DNA of 64,000 bases from Apostichopus japonicus (lineage: Eukaryota > Echinodermata > Holothuroidea > Aspidochirotida > Stichopodidae), in NCBI RefSeq assembly GCF_037975245.1, contig NC_092566.1, positions 16,775,001 to 16,839,000 of the forward strand, given 5' to 3'. The notes under the pieces are model-generated. The model had not been told where the DNA came from, did not search any database, and worked only from the letters and a program-made list of their open reading frames with translations. A program made the translations under genes and the position numbers. Position 1 is the stretch's first letter; every line of letters starts with the position of its first letter. Below, one piece after another: positions 11,475 through 24,152 of this stretch.

Positions 11475-11835
11475 CAGTGGCGTAGGAAGGTACTTTTGAG
11501 TGGGGGGGGGGCTGAAGACTGATGGCCGGCCTGGGGCTGGGGTTTAAGGGGAGGGGGTGTCCCCCTCCCCTTTGGAATTTTTTTGCATTTCCAGGTGGCC
11601 TCAGATGCAATTTGGTGCAATATAGCACACTTCAACTCCCACTCCATTTTGTAAAGAATTTTGCATTTTCACCTGGCCTTAAATGCAATTTGGTGCTCCA
11701 AATGAGATTTTTTTCTCATTTGGAAATGAAAAAGGGGTTTTCTGACTTGCGGAGCGGGGGGCGGAATGATACTTCCGCCCCCATATTTTTCACTGGGGGG
11801 CTGGCGCCCCCAGCCCCCCGGTTCCTACGCCCTTG
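11475..11835. mobile_element. hAT-like MITE, family A, second copy
   Basis: Closely similar to 191-556 along its whole length, with the same CAGTGGCGTAGG and CCTACGCCCTTG ends. The flanks resemble each other only loosely (6 of 8 with a one-base shift), so no target duplication is claimed. Confidence 0.75.
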
Positions 11836-12590
11836 GTTGCTCTCTCCTATAAGCCATTAGCATTTCGCATGTAAGACCCATAAACTAATGGCCTATGGCT
11901 ACTTGTGGATGACTTCCTCTAAACGACCCGTTTATTACAAGAAACAACTGTTAATTAAACTGATGCTTTTCCTTGTAGCAGCTTTTTATTGGGGAGGGGG
12001 GGGGTGGGTGGGGGCTGGGGTCTAAATCAACAGCTCCAGTTTACGCAAAGATATATACTGAGTACCAAACATACTTTCAGATTGTTATCTTATTATCACA
12101 AAAGGCATTTGAAGTGAACCCGTATAACATCAAAGATAGGAGTATTGTAAAATACTCATTACCAATTACTTGCACCTATTTTATAGTACTGAGAGTGAAA
12201 AACAAAACTACTTCCCTTATTCACAAAGAGTATTGGTACAAACCTCCTGAATGAATCTAGTATGTCAAGATGAAGCATTTTAAAAGTCAACAAACACTCA
12301 ACTTGCAACAAAAGATGACTCTCTATAAACGATTTATTTATTTATTTCTCTATTGGCTTCCAAGTATATGCATTACAGAACATAGTATCGTAACTCTAGA
12401 CTTCACTCGCAATTCATTTAAGCAAACCACTAACCAGAATGCAAAAATGCATTGTGGTTTCCATGATGTAACATGAGTAGTTTTCTTCATGAATCTGCCA
12501 TAATGTAAAGTGATGGTGTACAACATACTTGATCTAAGTAATACAGTGAAAAGCAGTGTGATGTGACAAACAATAAATTCACAATGACAC
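11836..12590. other. Intergenic, no gene recognised
   Basis: A G-rich run lies near 11990-12020 and the rest is AT-rich. I see no exon with recognisable protein similarity on either strand. Confidence 0.4.
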
Positions 12591-13290
12591 AGGCTGTCCT
12601 GAAATGACCATGGGCCTCAACAACAGGCTTCTTGTACCAAATATGATAGGTACATCAACGTACTTAAAATGACATCTGTCCTTGTTGAAATATTGTGTAA
12701 AACATGGTTTGACCCCTGGTGAACTCAAACGACCATTGACAACATTAGGCTTCTTGTACTCAATGTGATAAAATTATATACCAAATATGAGATCTGTCCA
12801 AGCTTCCCTTGCAATATTATGTTTAGTAAGGTATGTTATTGTAGAGAGACAGGTAAGAGGGGAGTGAGGTAACTGTTTCAGCATATATTTACTTCAACTG
12901 ACCTTTGACCTCCACCAGAAGCAATAATAGGCTCCTTAAATTTCATAAGGTATCATCTACATACCAAATATGAGATCTGTCTAAGGTTCCCTTCTTGCAA
13001 TATCATGTTTACAAGGCTTTCACGATTTGAAATGTTTTCCCCAAATGACCTATAACCTCCACCTAAAACAATGAGATTCTTGTACTCAATGTTTTACTTC
13101 TACACACCAAATATGAGGTCTGCCCAAGCTTCCCTTCTTGAGATATAGTGTTTACAAGGTTTTCACAATTTGACCCCTGGTGACCCCATTCACAGAAATA
13201 AATAGGCTTCTTGTACTCAATGTGGTACTTCTACACACCAAATATGAAATTAATCCGACCTTCCCAACTCGTGATATCGTGTGTCACAAA
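12590..13290. repeat. Degenerate tandem repeat, about 130-bp unit
   Basis: About five diverged units. Each carries a GGCTTCTTGTACTCAATG-type block, then ACACACCAAATATGAGATCT, then AAGCTTCCCTT, a GATATCGTG-like block and a TGACCCCTGGTGA block. Core positions lie near 12628, 12750, 12930, 13078 and 13207. Source element unknown. Confidence 0.75.
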
Positions 13291-13493
13291 TGCACACACA
13301 CGCACACATAAGCCGTCATGAATGCAAAGATTACGATTATCATCGAAACCAAGAATCGCTTACACTTTATAGAAAGTACTGAAGATGTCAAATGTCTCTT
13401 AACTTTTAAATGCCATCAGTGAAAGCCTGAATGAAAGAATTCCTCGAGAAGAGAGCTTTTCGTTTGTTTGCATCTTTGGTTTGCATGTAATAT

Positions 13494-13800
13494 CAGTACT
13501 CTTCTTTATAATATTTGCTTTTTATATAGCGCTTTATACCAGCGATAAGTCTCGAAGTGCTTTACAGACGTTATATTACCCCTGGTCAATGATAAACTGT
13601 CCCTCCAGTCGGCTGCAGTTATATACTGCGCCCAATGACAAGTTACCTCACAGGTACCGATTTAACCCCTGGGTGGAGAGAGGCAATTGAGATAAAGCAT
13701 CTTGCCCATGGACACAACATAATGAACTAGGCAGGAATCGAACCAGCAATCCTTCGATCACAAGTCCGACGCCTTAGCCAATTGGCCACCACGCTTTATG
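13494..13800 (-). mobile_element. tRNA-derived SINE, near full length
   Basis: Read on the minus strand, the element starts with a tRNA-like head: an A-box-like TGGCTAAGGCG near 13780 and a B-box GGTTCGATTCC near 13735-13745. The same central domain as the 37846 copy follows (TGTCCATGGGCAAG, then TTGCCTCTCTCCACCC). It ends in an AAGCGCTATATAAA tail. RNA polymerase III transcription is the known mode for this class. It lies downstream of the PBLD-like stop codon. Confidence 0.82.
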
Positions 13801-14064
13801 ACGAAATAATAGCTAAAATGTTTACAACAGTAAATGCCCCTAAAATAAGAATCCTTGATACTTTTAAATTAAATTAAATGGAATGAAATGTCATTTGGCA
13901 AGAAGAGAACTATAATGGTTTCAGCAAAGTTACTTGAATCGACTTTTTGAATAAAAGGTCCTACAGTATGATGTGAATACATTTTGAAATCTTAAATATA
14001 CATGTTTGCAGGTTTGTGGGTAAATACTGGAAAGAATCGATTCAGTTGTTTCTTTTTTTCATCA

Positions 14065-17000
14065 TCAATTTAAGAGCACTTTTCCTTCTAGAACTATTTT
14101 TGCTGTTCCTGATAAATCAACTCGTCCGTCATCTCTCATCTTGATCTCCAGATTCCCACCTCGTGCTGAGCATTGTCGAGCTGTAATTATGAACGTAAAA
14201 CGCAAAAAAAAATAGAAATAAATAAATAAATATAAAGGGGGTTGTAGGATAAAAACCGACAATACAACATATTCTTGAATAAATTTGACAACACCTACTA
14301 AATAGTGGTATTAATTATGAAATGAAAACTTTTCAATTTTGCAATTAATATATGATCAAAAATTCAAAAGAAGTCTGTCAATTCAGTGTAACATGAAAGT
14401 AATTTAAGCAATGTTTACTGGTAATGGCGAGAAGTACCGTGCCATAACTGTATGATTCTAGTTTGCAGGACCACACAGTCAGAGTGACTATAAATAAATG
14501 CATAAGAAACTTAAACTAATCAGAATCAAAAAAGTCTTAAACGTTCTGTATGCTAGTAAGATATCATGCCTCATCTGTTTCCATGTACAACTCACAGCTT
14601 CCCAAGTTTCAAACTGCCGACTATTAAATGACATTTGATAAACATGATGTCACTTAAAAATAATAAATAAAAGGCAAAAGACAGTCTTTCACATTTTCAG
14701 TTATACAATTTTTCATAATTATTTTTTTTTGTTGTGTGCAAATTACCACAATTGTCGCTAAAATGTTAGCATTTAATAATAGTGGGCTGAAGCAGCAATT
14801 CCTGTGTATTGAGGAATTGCATGCCAGAGATACTTTGGAAACATTTTCTATCAATGTTCATGATAGTTTGTAACACTATCGTTAGGATATTCCAGACACT
14901 TTCACAAACATTACCACAATATGTATGACTACATGCATGATTACCGAGGTGATTAGTACAAGAGAATTTTTTGTACAGCTTAAGGAAAGCATCCAAATGT
15001 CACAATAATTGATATTTATTTGATATTAATATTCAATGTGCATGCCACAATTTGGTCCATAAATGGCTTTGTCAAAATAGATTTCGGTTTATTCACTGCC
15101 GAAGATGTTACTTCAAAGAATACATCGTTGATGGAATATCGGTTTATTTTTTCTATAAATAAAATCTGCTAGAGTGTTAAACAGTTACCATCCTTTACTC
15201 ACCATACATTTCCTTCTTTCCTAAAACGTTAGACCAGTAAGGTGACAATACTGTGTGTGCTGCACCTATATATCACACAGAAAAAAGAAAATGTTATAAT
15301 TTGGGGGTACGGCAGAAATCTAGCAACATGTCATTGTGCAGATGCATAAAAATGAATGCAACACTTTATCAGCAAACTTAGTGGAGCTACTCTATGTAAT
15401 TGCAGTAAAAAGCTCAGAAGAAATGAAACAAGAAAAAATTAATTTCAAGAAGAGAAAAAATTGTATTGTCATGGTTATTTGACAATATATAAATGTCGTT
15501 TTGAAGACATATTTTTTTTTAAGTTATTTTACGTAATATTACCTTTTCATACTATCTTGTTTGCTATAAACTCTTATTGTGCTTTTAAAACCTCCTATTG
15601 TTTTTTGTTTTTTTAAATAACCACGTATTGTATTTTAATAACCTCTTATTGTTTATAACTTTTTTGTGTTGGTATTTAAGGATTATTTTATTAGGTTATC
15701 ATTTGATTTCACTGTATTTATCTCCTTTTTATAGGTTTTTGTGAAGCGCTTTGATACTTTTTAGGCTTTTATTTGCCTAGGTGTGTAAATTAAAGAACCC
15801 CTATCATACAACTACCACAACAACAATCTCTTTTACTACCCGTTGCAATATTAGACCACGAAGACAGTTCCGGAATGTGAACTACTTTAATAAAAAAGCG
15901 AAGAATTGGAATCCCTTGTGATTTGTCAGCTGAGCAGATCACATGTTTAAGAAAGCACAAAGGCCCACAAAAGAACATTTACGACAATGTCACCGAAACT
16001 CTACAGGTATAAGGCAAATGATTTAAGTAGTCAACAAAGTCACGAACTAAAGTCCTGTATGACTTAACACTATTTGCAATTACACTCAGCTGGTTTAAGA
16101 TATGGCCCTAATTGTTTGCAAAATAGTATGGTCTTCCACTTGAATGTCATAAACTTAAAGGCATGATTATTCAAACTTCAACATGTGTATACTTAAAGGG
16201 TGTGAAGACTCACGCACAAAGAAATGTCACATGCCGGTAATCTGACCTAGTTTTGAATAATGAGGTGTAACAGAAGTGTTAGACACCACCATCGATCCCA
16301 GAAAGTACACACACAGCTTGCTACCGTCGGTAATTGGAACACTAGTGTACAGTCAGTACATACAGCTGCGATCAATACCCACAGCACAGTGCACAAACGA
16401 TACAGCGATGGACATCTCAGGTCCAGCTAAAGATAACAAGGTATCACGTTTCATTACTGTCTGCATTTTGTAGTGACACAAAAAAAAATTTACTTGCAAG
16501 CAACCGAAAGTTAACTTTTTCAGATGGCGGCACGCGGTTTGGGCGAGTCTTCAATGCCTTTAATGAGACTTGTATAATACCTGTGACTGGATCTTCATCG
16601 ATACCATTCCATGGAGCAAAGTATCTAGAGATGAAATCGTAAACTCGGCCATCTTCATCGACTGCTCCATTCTCTTGGCTTCCTCTCAGAGTGATGATCA
16701 CACCCATGACCTCACCTGTCTTGTAAGCAGCCATCATCGCTGCTGGATTAGGTGACATCTTCTCCAATTCCTCTCTGTCGAATTAGATTTGAAAAAACAA
16801 AAAACAAATGAAGTCTTGTTAATGAATGCTGCTCAGTTAAAATTCCAGCATATGTCTTAAAGGGAGTGAGACTCGCGCACAAAGAAACGTCTGATGCCGG
16901 TAATCTCACCTAGTTTCAATGAGGTGTAACAGAAGTGTTAGACACCACCATCGATACCAGAAAATACACACACAGCTTGCTACTGTCAGTAATTAGACAC

Positions 17001-18344
17001 TAGTGTACAGTCAATACATGCAGCAACAGTCAAAACCCACAACACAGTGTACATAGCAGAGATGGACATCTCAGTTCTACATAAAAGAAAACAAGGTATC
17101 ATGTTTCATTACTGTCTGCATTTTGTAGCGACAAGAAGAAAACTTCACTTGCAAGTAACGGAAAGTTAACTTTTTTTCAGAGGGCGGCACGCAGTTTGGG
17201 GCGAGTCTTCAATGCCTTTAAATATTACAATAGTGATTTTTGAAATTGACCTAAACTGTCATAAATCATAGCTTTCGAAATGAAAAGGGGAACAAAATGT
17301 GACTAGTATTCGGGCCCTGATACATATCTCTGAGACTTACAGATTGCAGAGGATGGACCCCAGAATCGACTCTTTCAAACCTGAAAATTGTTAAGTATCT
17401 CTGTTGTGACTTCCAGGCTGTTGTCACACCTTTTACGAAGTTTCAAAATTTGCACTCAGCAAATGAGTTAGGCATAATCATTCCTGAATCAGTGAAATTA
17501 ATTTCAGTCATTGACAACATGATTTAGTAAATAATTCCTTTGAGATCTGTTCTGAATTACCCAAAAGCTTCACTTCATACATGAAATTCTATATCCTATA
17601 TATTTATACCTTTAGAAATGAAAATTGTTCACAAACAGATGCAAAATATTTTCCACAAGTTTCTTCAGTAATCAGATCAAGTCACCAAAAGATGATCACT
17701 TTAACAGGATCTGATTGTAAAGTGCAAACCATGAGAAAATATGGAAATGGAAAATGTGACAAGTCCTCCATTTATGGTTTTCCAGTGGAAGAGCAATGAG
17801 AAAATCATTGTCTCTTATTAATCTTTAAAATCTAAAATCGTAACCATCAAACAATGCAATGATTTAGCCATATCAAATAAGGCCATGTATGAGTTCTTCT
17901 TAAAAATACATGTGCATGAGAAAGCTATGTTTATAATATGATCCAACCCTCCAAAATAAAGGGTACCTTGTACACGAATCTGGTACTCGGAGAAGAAGCT
18001 CCTTGTTTGCACCGGGTGTGTACTGTACATCAAAGGGTGAGGCAGAGTCCAGAGTAATCTGATCAGTAACAGAGAGAAAAAAGTACAGGGTTACATAAAT
18101 ATTCTTCAAAGAAGTATGAGGAGGTACCTGTGGACGGACGGGTGCAAGAGGACGACCAGTTTTCTTGTCGAAAGTGAATATAACGTTTCTGCCAGCTTGG
18201 AATGATAATCTCCTAGTGTTATCTGAAAAAAACACAATTTTTATTTTTTTAATTTATTTCCAGTATAAATATAAATATTTTTATAAACAGTACATCAAAG
18301 GTGAGTACGTAAAGAGAAAATATTATTTTAAAATGTAAGTGTAC

Positions 18345-18376
<32 letters not shown>

Positions 18377-21300
18377 TACAAAACGTACAAGTGCAGCTGT
18401 CTACAATAAATTATCCCAGATTACCATTTTGTAAATAAATAGCAGCACGAAAAATAAAGCTATTTCTATACACATTAATTCTGAATTTTGGTGTTATTGC
18501 TTTGTTTCAATACACAGCAATTCATTTTGAACACAGTATGAGAGATGCCAAATTAAGGTTTGCCATTAGCCTAAAAAAGGTTTGCAAATTCTGAACAATG
18601 AAAATCTCTCCACTTGGCAATGTTAGAAGAACCTCTAATATAGCCAACATACACAGGAACAGTAAATATAGATTTTGCACAAATTGGAGCTTACATGAAT
18701 GTAACTTGGAAACAAACACACACTGCACAATGTGTACGACAGGCAGATGGAATGTTTTCCACAAATGATCATATTTCCTTAACATGCAAATATTTACACA
18801 TAAAAAAAAAATTGCAACTCACCTCAATTAATTTATCCACACCTTTGGGAACCTGCAAAAATGATAAAATATACAAAAAAAATGATAACGAAAGGATAAA
18901 ATAAGAGACAATAATGGTTCATAAAGTAACACTTTCCTCAATTGTAAATCACTGGTCTGTGATTGATGATTCTTCAGTTAAAACAAAATTCTACATATTG
19001 TAACTCTAAATTTTGAAATGTTGTCAATTTATTTTAATATAAAGTAAATATGAAGAAGCTGGTCCTATGATGTGATGAGAAAGAAGTTTCAATTTTCAAG
19101 TGCTAGTTAAGATCCAATTCCAAAGATCTGAGATCCCCAAAATATTATGCTGGAAACAATATTGTTTTATGTTTTAGGTCAAGAAACAGCCTTCAAACTA
19201 AGGTCTAAACTGAAGCAATTTTGTTGCAATGTGGATCGTCTAAATAAAGCTGTGTGATAATAAATTGATAAATATTTTTTATTGACCACAATGCAAACAC
19301 GGTCAATGATACTGTTGAGAATGTCAAAACCTGAAACTAGACAGCATAACAACTTTAGGATTATTTTCCTTAATTTACTACTCTCAATGTTCATGACCCA
19401 CCTTATCGCTGGGAGGATTCTGAGGTAAGGATATCGTGATTCGGTCTGCCGACCTTTTCGCAACAAGGTCACCACTCTTTGTCTTGAAAGTGAGTGCATC
19501 TGATTGATTTCCTGTGAAATAAATATTAATATACAGTAGTACAAAAGGAGGCAAAAAGGTAATCACATTAAAGTATTTTATTACATACTGCACCTGAGCT
19601 AAATTCCCTGTCCGAGTGATGACAGGTTACCTTCAATAACATTATTACGATTATATAAACTTGATAAGAGTAAAGAATGATTTTGTTGTTGTTTATCATT
19701 TAATAATTACATAATGATATATCAGGCCTTCTTCTGTTGGTTTATATCGCCATTTCACAATAATTCAACATACTGTCTTCAAGTCTGAGGCTCAACAGGT
19801 GTCCTTTGTTACTTTCTTCCGTTATTTACAAAGAGGTAAATCTGGCTAGCTCTTAATATGCAATGCATAAGCTTCTGAGAACACAAATAATAACAAATAA
19901 ATATTAATAAATATGTAATTTATATAGCGCCCAATCACACAAAGTATCAAAGTGCTTCACAAAACAAAATAATAACCTTATAAAAATAATCCTAAAATAC
20001 CAACACAAAAAGAGTAGAAAACAATAAGAGGTTATTAAAATACAATAGGAGGTTATATAAAAACAAAACAATAGGAGGTTATAAAAGTACAATAAGAAGT
20101 TATAACAAACAAGATCATATTATTAAAGCAGTTTTCGTTCCACATAGAAGTCTAACATTAAGCAAAGTGTGTCGTATTAATATAGGTTATCACATATCAT
20201 AATTGTCTTTTATAAATTGGTTACAATATAGTAAACAACAGTTATATTTTCTGACAACTTACCTGAGCAGAAAAATAAAACAGCAGCTGAGGCGACTGTA
20301 GCATGCCCACAAAGTTTGACTTCATTCTTAGGGGTGAACCAACGCAACTCAAAATTGGAGGCTATTGAAGAAAATGATTGGCAAGTCTTATGGTGAAGAA
20401 AATAGTAGTACTGTACCCCATTACTGAAAATATTTATTGTTTAATAGTGAGTTTTGTAATAACGGAAGTTGACTTTACATGTCCTTGCATAGTAAAAGAA
20501 ATTTTTGAACACTCAATATCAGGCAGTACAGCTTACATACTGTACATGTACACATTTTAAACCAAAATTTTACATACCAAGATTTAGTACTTACATTTCT
20601 CAAAAGAATCACCAGGTTGCAATATTCTGACAAATGCAGTCTCAGACAAATTCATCTCCATTGCAAGTTTCTGCTTGGTGTCATCGCTGAGATCCTACAA
20701 GAAAGTACCAAAATAATATAAAACTGTTAGCAAACTGCTTATCCACTAGAGAGCCTGTGTAATAGAATGTATAAAAGTAAGTTGGCCTGACCCCTAGCAG
20801 GATCTTCTTCAAAGGCTAAATGACAAGTAACAGTAACAGAAGGGACAAAAACACGCACAGAATACAGACAGGTTAACGAGCATGGTGAACACAAAGAGAT
20901 AGATGTAAGGGGATTAGTAGACAAGGGATGGAGAGAAGAAAGAAAGAAACAAGCAGGGGAAGAGGAGAGGTAGGAGATAAACAATGGAGGGACAAAGGGA
21001 GGATTAAGGAAAGGGGGTAGGGAAAGACAGGGGCACAGTGCCTACATAATATGACCCATGATTACAAGTATAAAACTGCTGAAGCTTGCAAATGCTCTAG
21101 CCTGTGGCCTAAGTCATGCCTTATTGATATAAATATGTTATTTGCATTATATGTTTGTGCAATTCTGATATTGCATTTTAAAAGGTCTCTATCGACCTTG
21201 TTGATTATTGAGTTCAGGTCTGTGTATCTTGTAACTTGGGAAATCCAGAAGGAATCTCAACTTTTTTAACCAAGTTACAAGTTACAATACCAAGTTGAAA

Positions 21301-22211
21301 CCCAAGTTACATACATTGTTATCCCTGCAAAACAAACATTGCCCTATTAAATGTACAAAACTGTTTGGCATTCCCTATCAGATGATCTTTAATCTATAAG
21401 CTCACTTACACTTTTCTAAAAACACTAAGACCCTTCTAAACATCTATTGATATCTGTATTATATTTTCATGGACCTGTTTCAGGCAAAAGTTTGAACATA
21501 TGTTGGCTGTGGTTGGAATTAGAGGTTTTGTGTGGGTTGGTGGGTTTTAGCTGAGTGTTATGGGTGTGGAAAGGTGGGAAAGTCGTGGCAGGGGTCGGGA
21601 GGTTTGTGTGGGGTCAGGGCTTTCATTTGTTCTCTTCTTTTTTGCTTGTTTCTTGTTTAGAGATATTTATGAATATTTTCATTGTTACGTATAGTGAGCC
21701 ATATTTGTTTTTTTAGTGCACTTCCTTTTGCAACTTTATATTTTTGTTACTAAATAGCCTTCTGTATACATGTACTTTGTAATCACTTGAATGGTGTGAT
21801 GAAATAAATTAATGAAATGAAGTTACTGTAGGCCTACTACACAATATGAAGTATCAAATTCAAAACGAAATATGCATTGTACCTATCTTTAGCATTTTTT
21901 CTTAATGATACTTTTACCTACAATTACAAAAATATGATAGAAACGTTCACGATTTAAACTAAGACTACAATTACAAAAGCATACGAAGCCCACAGAGTTA
22001 ACTCTAGGCTAGATATATGTACGTGATATGAATCTGGCCTAGGCCTAGGTGTGAATTGTGGGACTGCCATTTGGGGCCGAAATTATTTTTAATCTAAAAA
22101 TAAATATTTTACCCCATTTTGTATAAGACACACTGCTGCTGGATTTCCTGTAAACGGCTTACTAGCAAATGCATCAACAGTGAATATTGGCAAGCTTTTC
22201 TCGCTTGCCAT
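14065..22211 (-). CDS. PBLD: PBLD-like protein (PhzF family isomerase-like)
   Basis: PhzF/PBLD fold protein; the vertebrate homologue is phenazine-biosynthesis-like domain protein, whose substrate is not settled. Exons (minus strand): 22113-22211, 20595-20694, 20263-20361, 19402-19511, 18823-18852 (30 nt), then 6A 18128-18222 or 6B 17967-18058, 16581-16774, 15203-15265, 14065-14180. The product is 301 (6A) or 300 (6B) residues; human PBLD is 288. Visible motifs: PIFTVDAF at the N terminus, GNPAAVC (21-27), MNLSETAF with the conserved PhzF glutamate (Glu51), LRWFTP, LCGHATVASAAVLF (83-96), RYFAPWNG, DEDPVTGAAH, and a C-terminal GGNLEI/VVLEG-like end. All junctions are GT/AG with consistent phases. 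Exons 6A and 6B have identical phases and occupy the same slot in the alignment to human PBLD. Two TTAA MITEs flank exon 7. Confidence 0.9.
15580..15780 (+). repeat. Retroposon tail with tandem CCTATTG motifs
   Basis: Several repeats of an AACCTCNTATTGT motif lead into GGTATTTAAGGATTATTTTA and then GTGAAGCGCTTTGATACTTT. The reverse complement of 19905-20110 is the same family. It is probably a LINE or SINE 3' portion; both copies lie in PBLD introns, in opposite orientation. Confidence 0.6.
16193..16563 (+). mobile_element. TTAA-flanked MITE, copy 1
   Basis: About 371 bp including a TTAA at each end. The left terminus AAAGGGTGTGAAGACTC and the inverted right terminus AAAGGCATTGAAGACTC form an imperfect inverted repeat. 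TTAA target duplication is typical of piggyBac and some Kolobok elements, and no transposase is present. It ends 15 nt from the GT of the PBLD exon 7 donor (16579-16580). Confidence 0.85.
16857..17221 (+). mobile_element. TTAA-flanked MITE, copy 2
   Basis: Same family and orientation as 16193-16563, diverged by scattered substitutions, with TTAA at 16857-16860 and 17218-17221. It lies about 80 bp upstream (in gene sense) of PBLD exon 7, which is therefore sandwiched between two direct copies. Confidence 0.84.
17967..18058 (-). CDS. PBLD: PBLD alternative exon 6B
   Basis: 92 nt, acceptor AG at 18059-18060, donor GT at 17965-17966. It starts in phase 0 and leaves two bases, exactly like exon 6A. 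It encodes a peptide starting ITLDSASPFD and ending VPDSCTR. It replaces, rather than follows, exon 6A: including both would shift the frame and reach a stop in exon 7 (inference from the reading frames). Confidence 0.75.
18128..18222 (-). CDS. PBLD: PBLD alternative exon 6A
   Basis: 95 nt, acceptor AG at 18223-18224 behind a T-rich tract, donor GT at 18126-18127. It encodes a peptide starting ITLGDYHSKL and ending LLHPSVHR. Only 69 nt separate it from exon 6B. Either exon continues in frame from KLIE in exon 5 into EELEKM in exon 7. Confidence 0.75.
18340..18380. repeat. Poly(A) followed by (TA)n microsatellite
   Basis: About 17 A followed by roughly ten TA dinucleotides, in the PBLD intron upstream of exon 6A. 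Confidence 0.85.
19905..20110 (-). repeat. Retroposon tail, inverted partner of 15580-15780
   Basis: The reverse complement carries the AACCTCCTATTGT repeats, TTGTGTTGGTATTTTAGGAT and GTGAAGCACTTTGATACTTT. It ends in a GGGCGCTATATAAATTAC tail like that of the SINE at 13494-13800. Confidence 0.62.
21640..21830 (+). repeat. Possible LINE 3' tail
   Basis: T-rich sequence ending in GATGAAATAAATTAATGAAATG, resembling the 3' ends of CR1/L2-type retroposons. No coding part was seen next to it, so this is a weak call. Confidence 0.3.
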
Positions 22212-23400
22212 CTCTGTGTTCTGATTGCTTCAAGTGATTGTGCAGATACTTCAACGTGCGCTATACTTCGTCTTGTTGGACCAGATTGGATCGAAGCTAG
22301 CGAACCATCAAAAAGTCTACAAAATAACGTTCCTGCAAGGAGGAAAAGGAGATGTAGTATAGCTTCAAAGTATAGTTGCAATTGATTTGTAAGATCATAA
22401 TATTTGATTAAATAATCAGAAAAACATCTTTTAAAACTTGATAGGGTCCTTGATGAAGACTTGAGTGTCCCTCCTGATCCTTCCCCCCCCCCCCCCCTAT
22501 TAAACTAAGCTTGGCTATTAGTGAAAATCGAGTTACCGAGTGATCGAGTCTCCCAAGTTAAACACCTGGGAGAAGGAGAATATGGCAAAAACCGCATGTT
22601 TGAACTGTTCGCATGCAGGCACAGTACTTTTTATTCCACGTTTACCTGCTGTATATATTTCCGGACCCTCTAAGTGACCCCAGGCCCTTGGTGATAAGGT
22701 ATGTCAATGCCAAATTTATTGCCATTGTGAAATTAAGGTTCAGTTGGTAATATGCTTCCGTATTGTAAACTAGCTTCAAGTCGGTATATTTATGTCACTC
22801 GACTGAAACAAAGATCTGACCGAAAAGCAGCGTTGATAAATTGCTTCAATCATTTTTTCTGCTAGTTCCATTTCTTTGCAAAATCGACCAGGCTATCTTA
22901 GCTTGATTATTGCGCAATCGAAGTAAACACTTCAAAACTTTCTAGGAGCTACGTAAGGCCCTCTTAGGACGTTGGATGGATGTCGCTGTTATGAACGTGC
23001 TGAATTATAATTGATTACCAAGAAATCATTGTCATTTGCCATATTCAAAGTGGTTCCCCTTGGCCGTTGGTGCGCCGTAGCACAGGCTTAGTAAATAGTG
23101 AGTGGGAGGTTCTAATCTAAGCCCTAGGCTAAGCTCTGTAACTAGTTGTAAGTTAACTAAGTCTAACTAATTGCATGTAGGCCTAGTGCTTACGCTTTTA
23201 ATAGCCCCATTGACTTACGCAGTAACACACTACAGTAGATCACAAAAGTAATGTGGTCTCTTAGTTTAGATAGAAGTTCTCACTTGCTAAACGCTATCCA
23301 TCACTAGAAAGCTGACAAGTTGGCCATTCATCTATTGACATATCCTGGTCGCATATAGTCTACTCTAAGGTTAAGGTCCAGTGTCCAAAATAGATATTCA
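22212..23400. other. Presumed promoter region between divergent genes
   Basis: Upstream of the PBLD ATG at 22209-22211 and towards the divergent hydrolase gene. Apart from a C run near 22484-22497 there is no repeat or exon I can name. A 5' non-coding exon of the hydrolase gene could lie here or further right. Confidence 0.35.
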
Positions 23401-23849
23401 TCATATTTTTTTTAGCCATCATTTATTGTCAAACTTTTGCCATAATAACAAACTTATATAAAAACATATCTATGACACTAAATAACTGTTTGATTACAAA
23501 TACTCAATATTCAAAGAGCATAGCACAATTACTAAAAGTGTCTCTTAGGGGATTGTATGATAGAGGTCCTCGATGTTTACCATGATCTAAATGTTTCTCA
23601 ACTTGTAACAGAAATTTAATTTATACAAAAATTCGTTAACGTTGGGAATGCTCAAATTTACTTACTTCTGGAATATATAGTATTTGATATGAAAAATTAA
23701 AAAATTCAACGGATGCTTCAATAATAGTTGATAGCCGAAAAAAATATCAGACTTGGAAAAAATATAAATTGTCTATTAATTAAAAAGATGAACGTTGCTC
23801 AACATCTAAAACAAAATCAGAAATAATTTTTACACTTGCAAAAAAATGT

Positions 23850-24152
23850 TCAAAAGTCTGCAGACTCCTCCTTTAGGCCACAGAAAGTACATCGTGAATT
23901 GTCAATTAAACCCATCAAACTCAGAAGATGATTTGTCCCAAGTATACGATGAAGACAACGAAATTGAACGTATTGTAATTTAATCTCCCTTAACGACTTG
24001 AAAGGAATTTGATAGATAACACGCCAATGTAGAGAGCTATAATCGAAATTTACATTCCACTTAACAATACACTTTGGAATAGTTACGTGTCCCTGAATTA
24101 GTTGCTTATAATGGAAACAACATGCTACTAAGATTGAGAAAAGCCCAACCAT
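23850..24152 (-). pseudogene. LINE reverse-transcriptase ORF fragment
   Basis: About 100 residues in the minus direction contain KLQYVQFRCLHRILGTNHLL followed by a C-x2-C segment (CTFC). This is the thumb/post-RT region seen in many non-LTR retrotransposon ORF2 proteins (established family pattern: LQ-FQYK-hHRIL-TN, then a zinc-knuckle-like CxxC). No complete ORF remains, so this is a 5'-truncated, inactive relic. Confidence 0.65.

Noticed and set aside
13494-13800. A functional tRNA gene on the minus strand
   Set aside because: A and B boxes are present, but the sequence continues into a SINE central domain and tail and lacks a tRNA 3' half.
17967-18222. Reading exons 6A and 6B as two consecutive constitutive exons
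   Set aside because: The phases clash: 6A leaves two bases while 6B needs phase 0, and the joined frame stops in exon 7.
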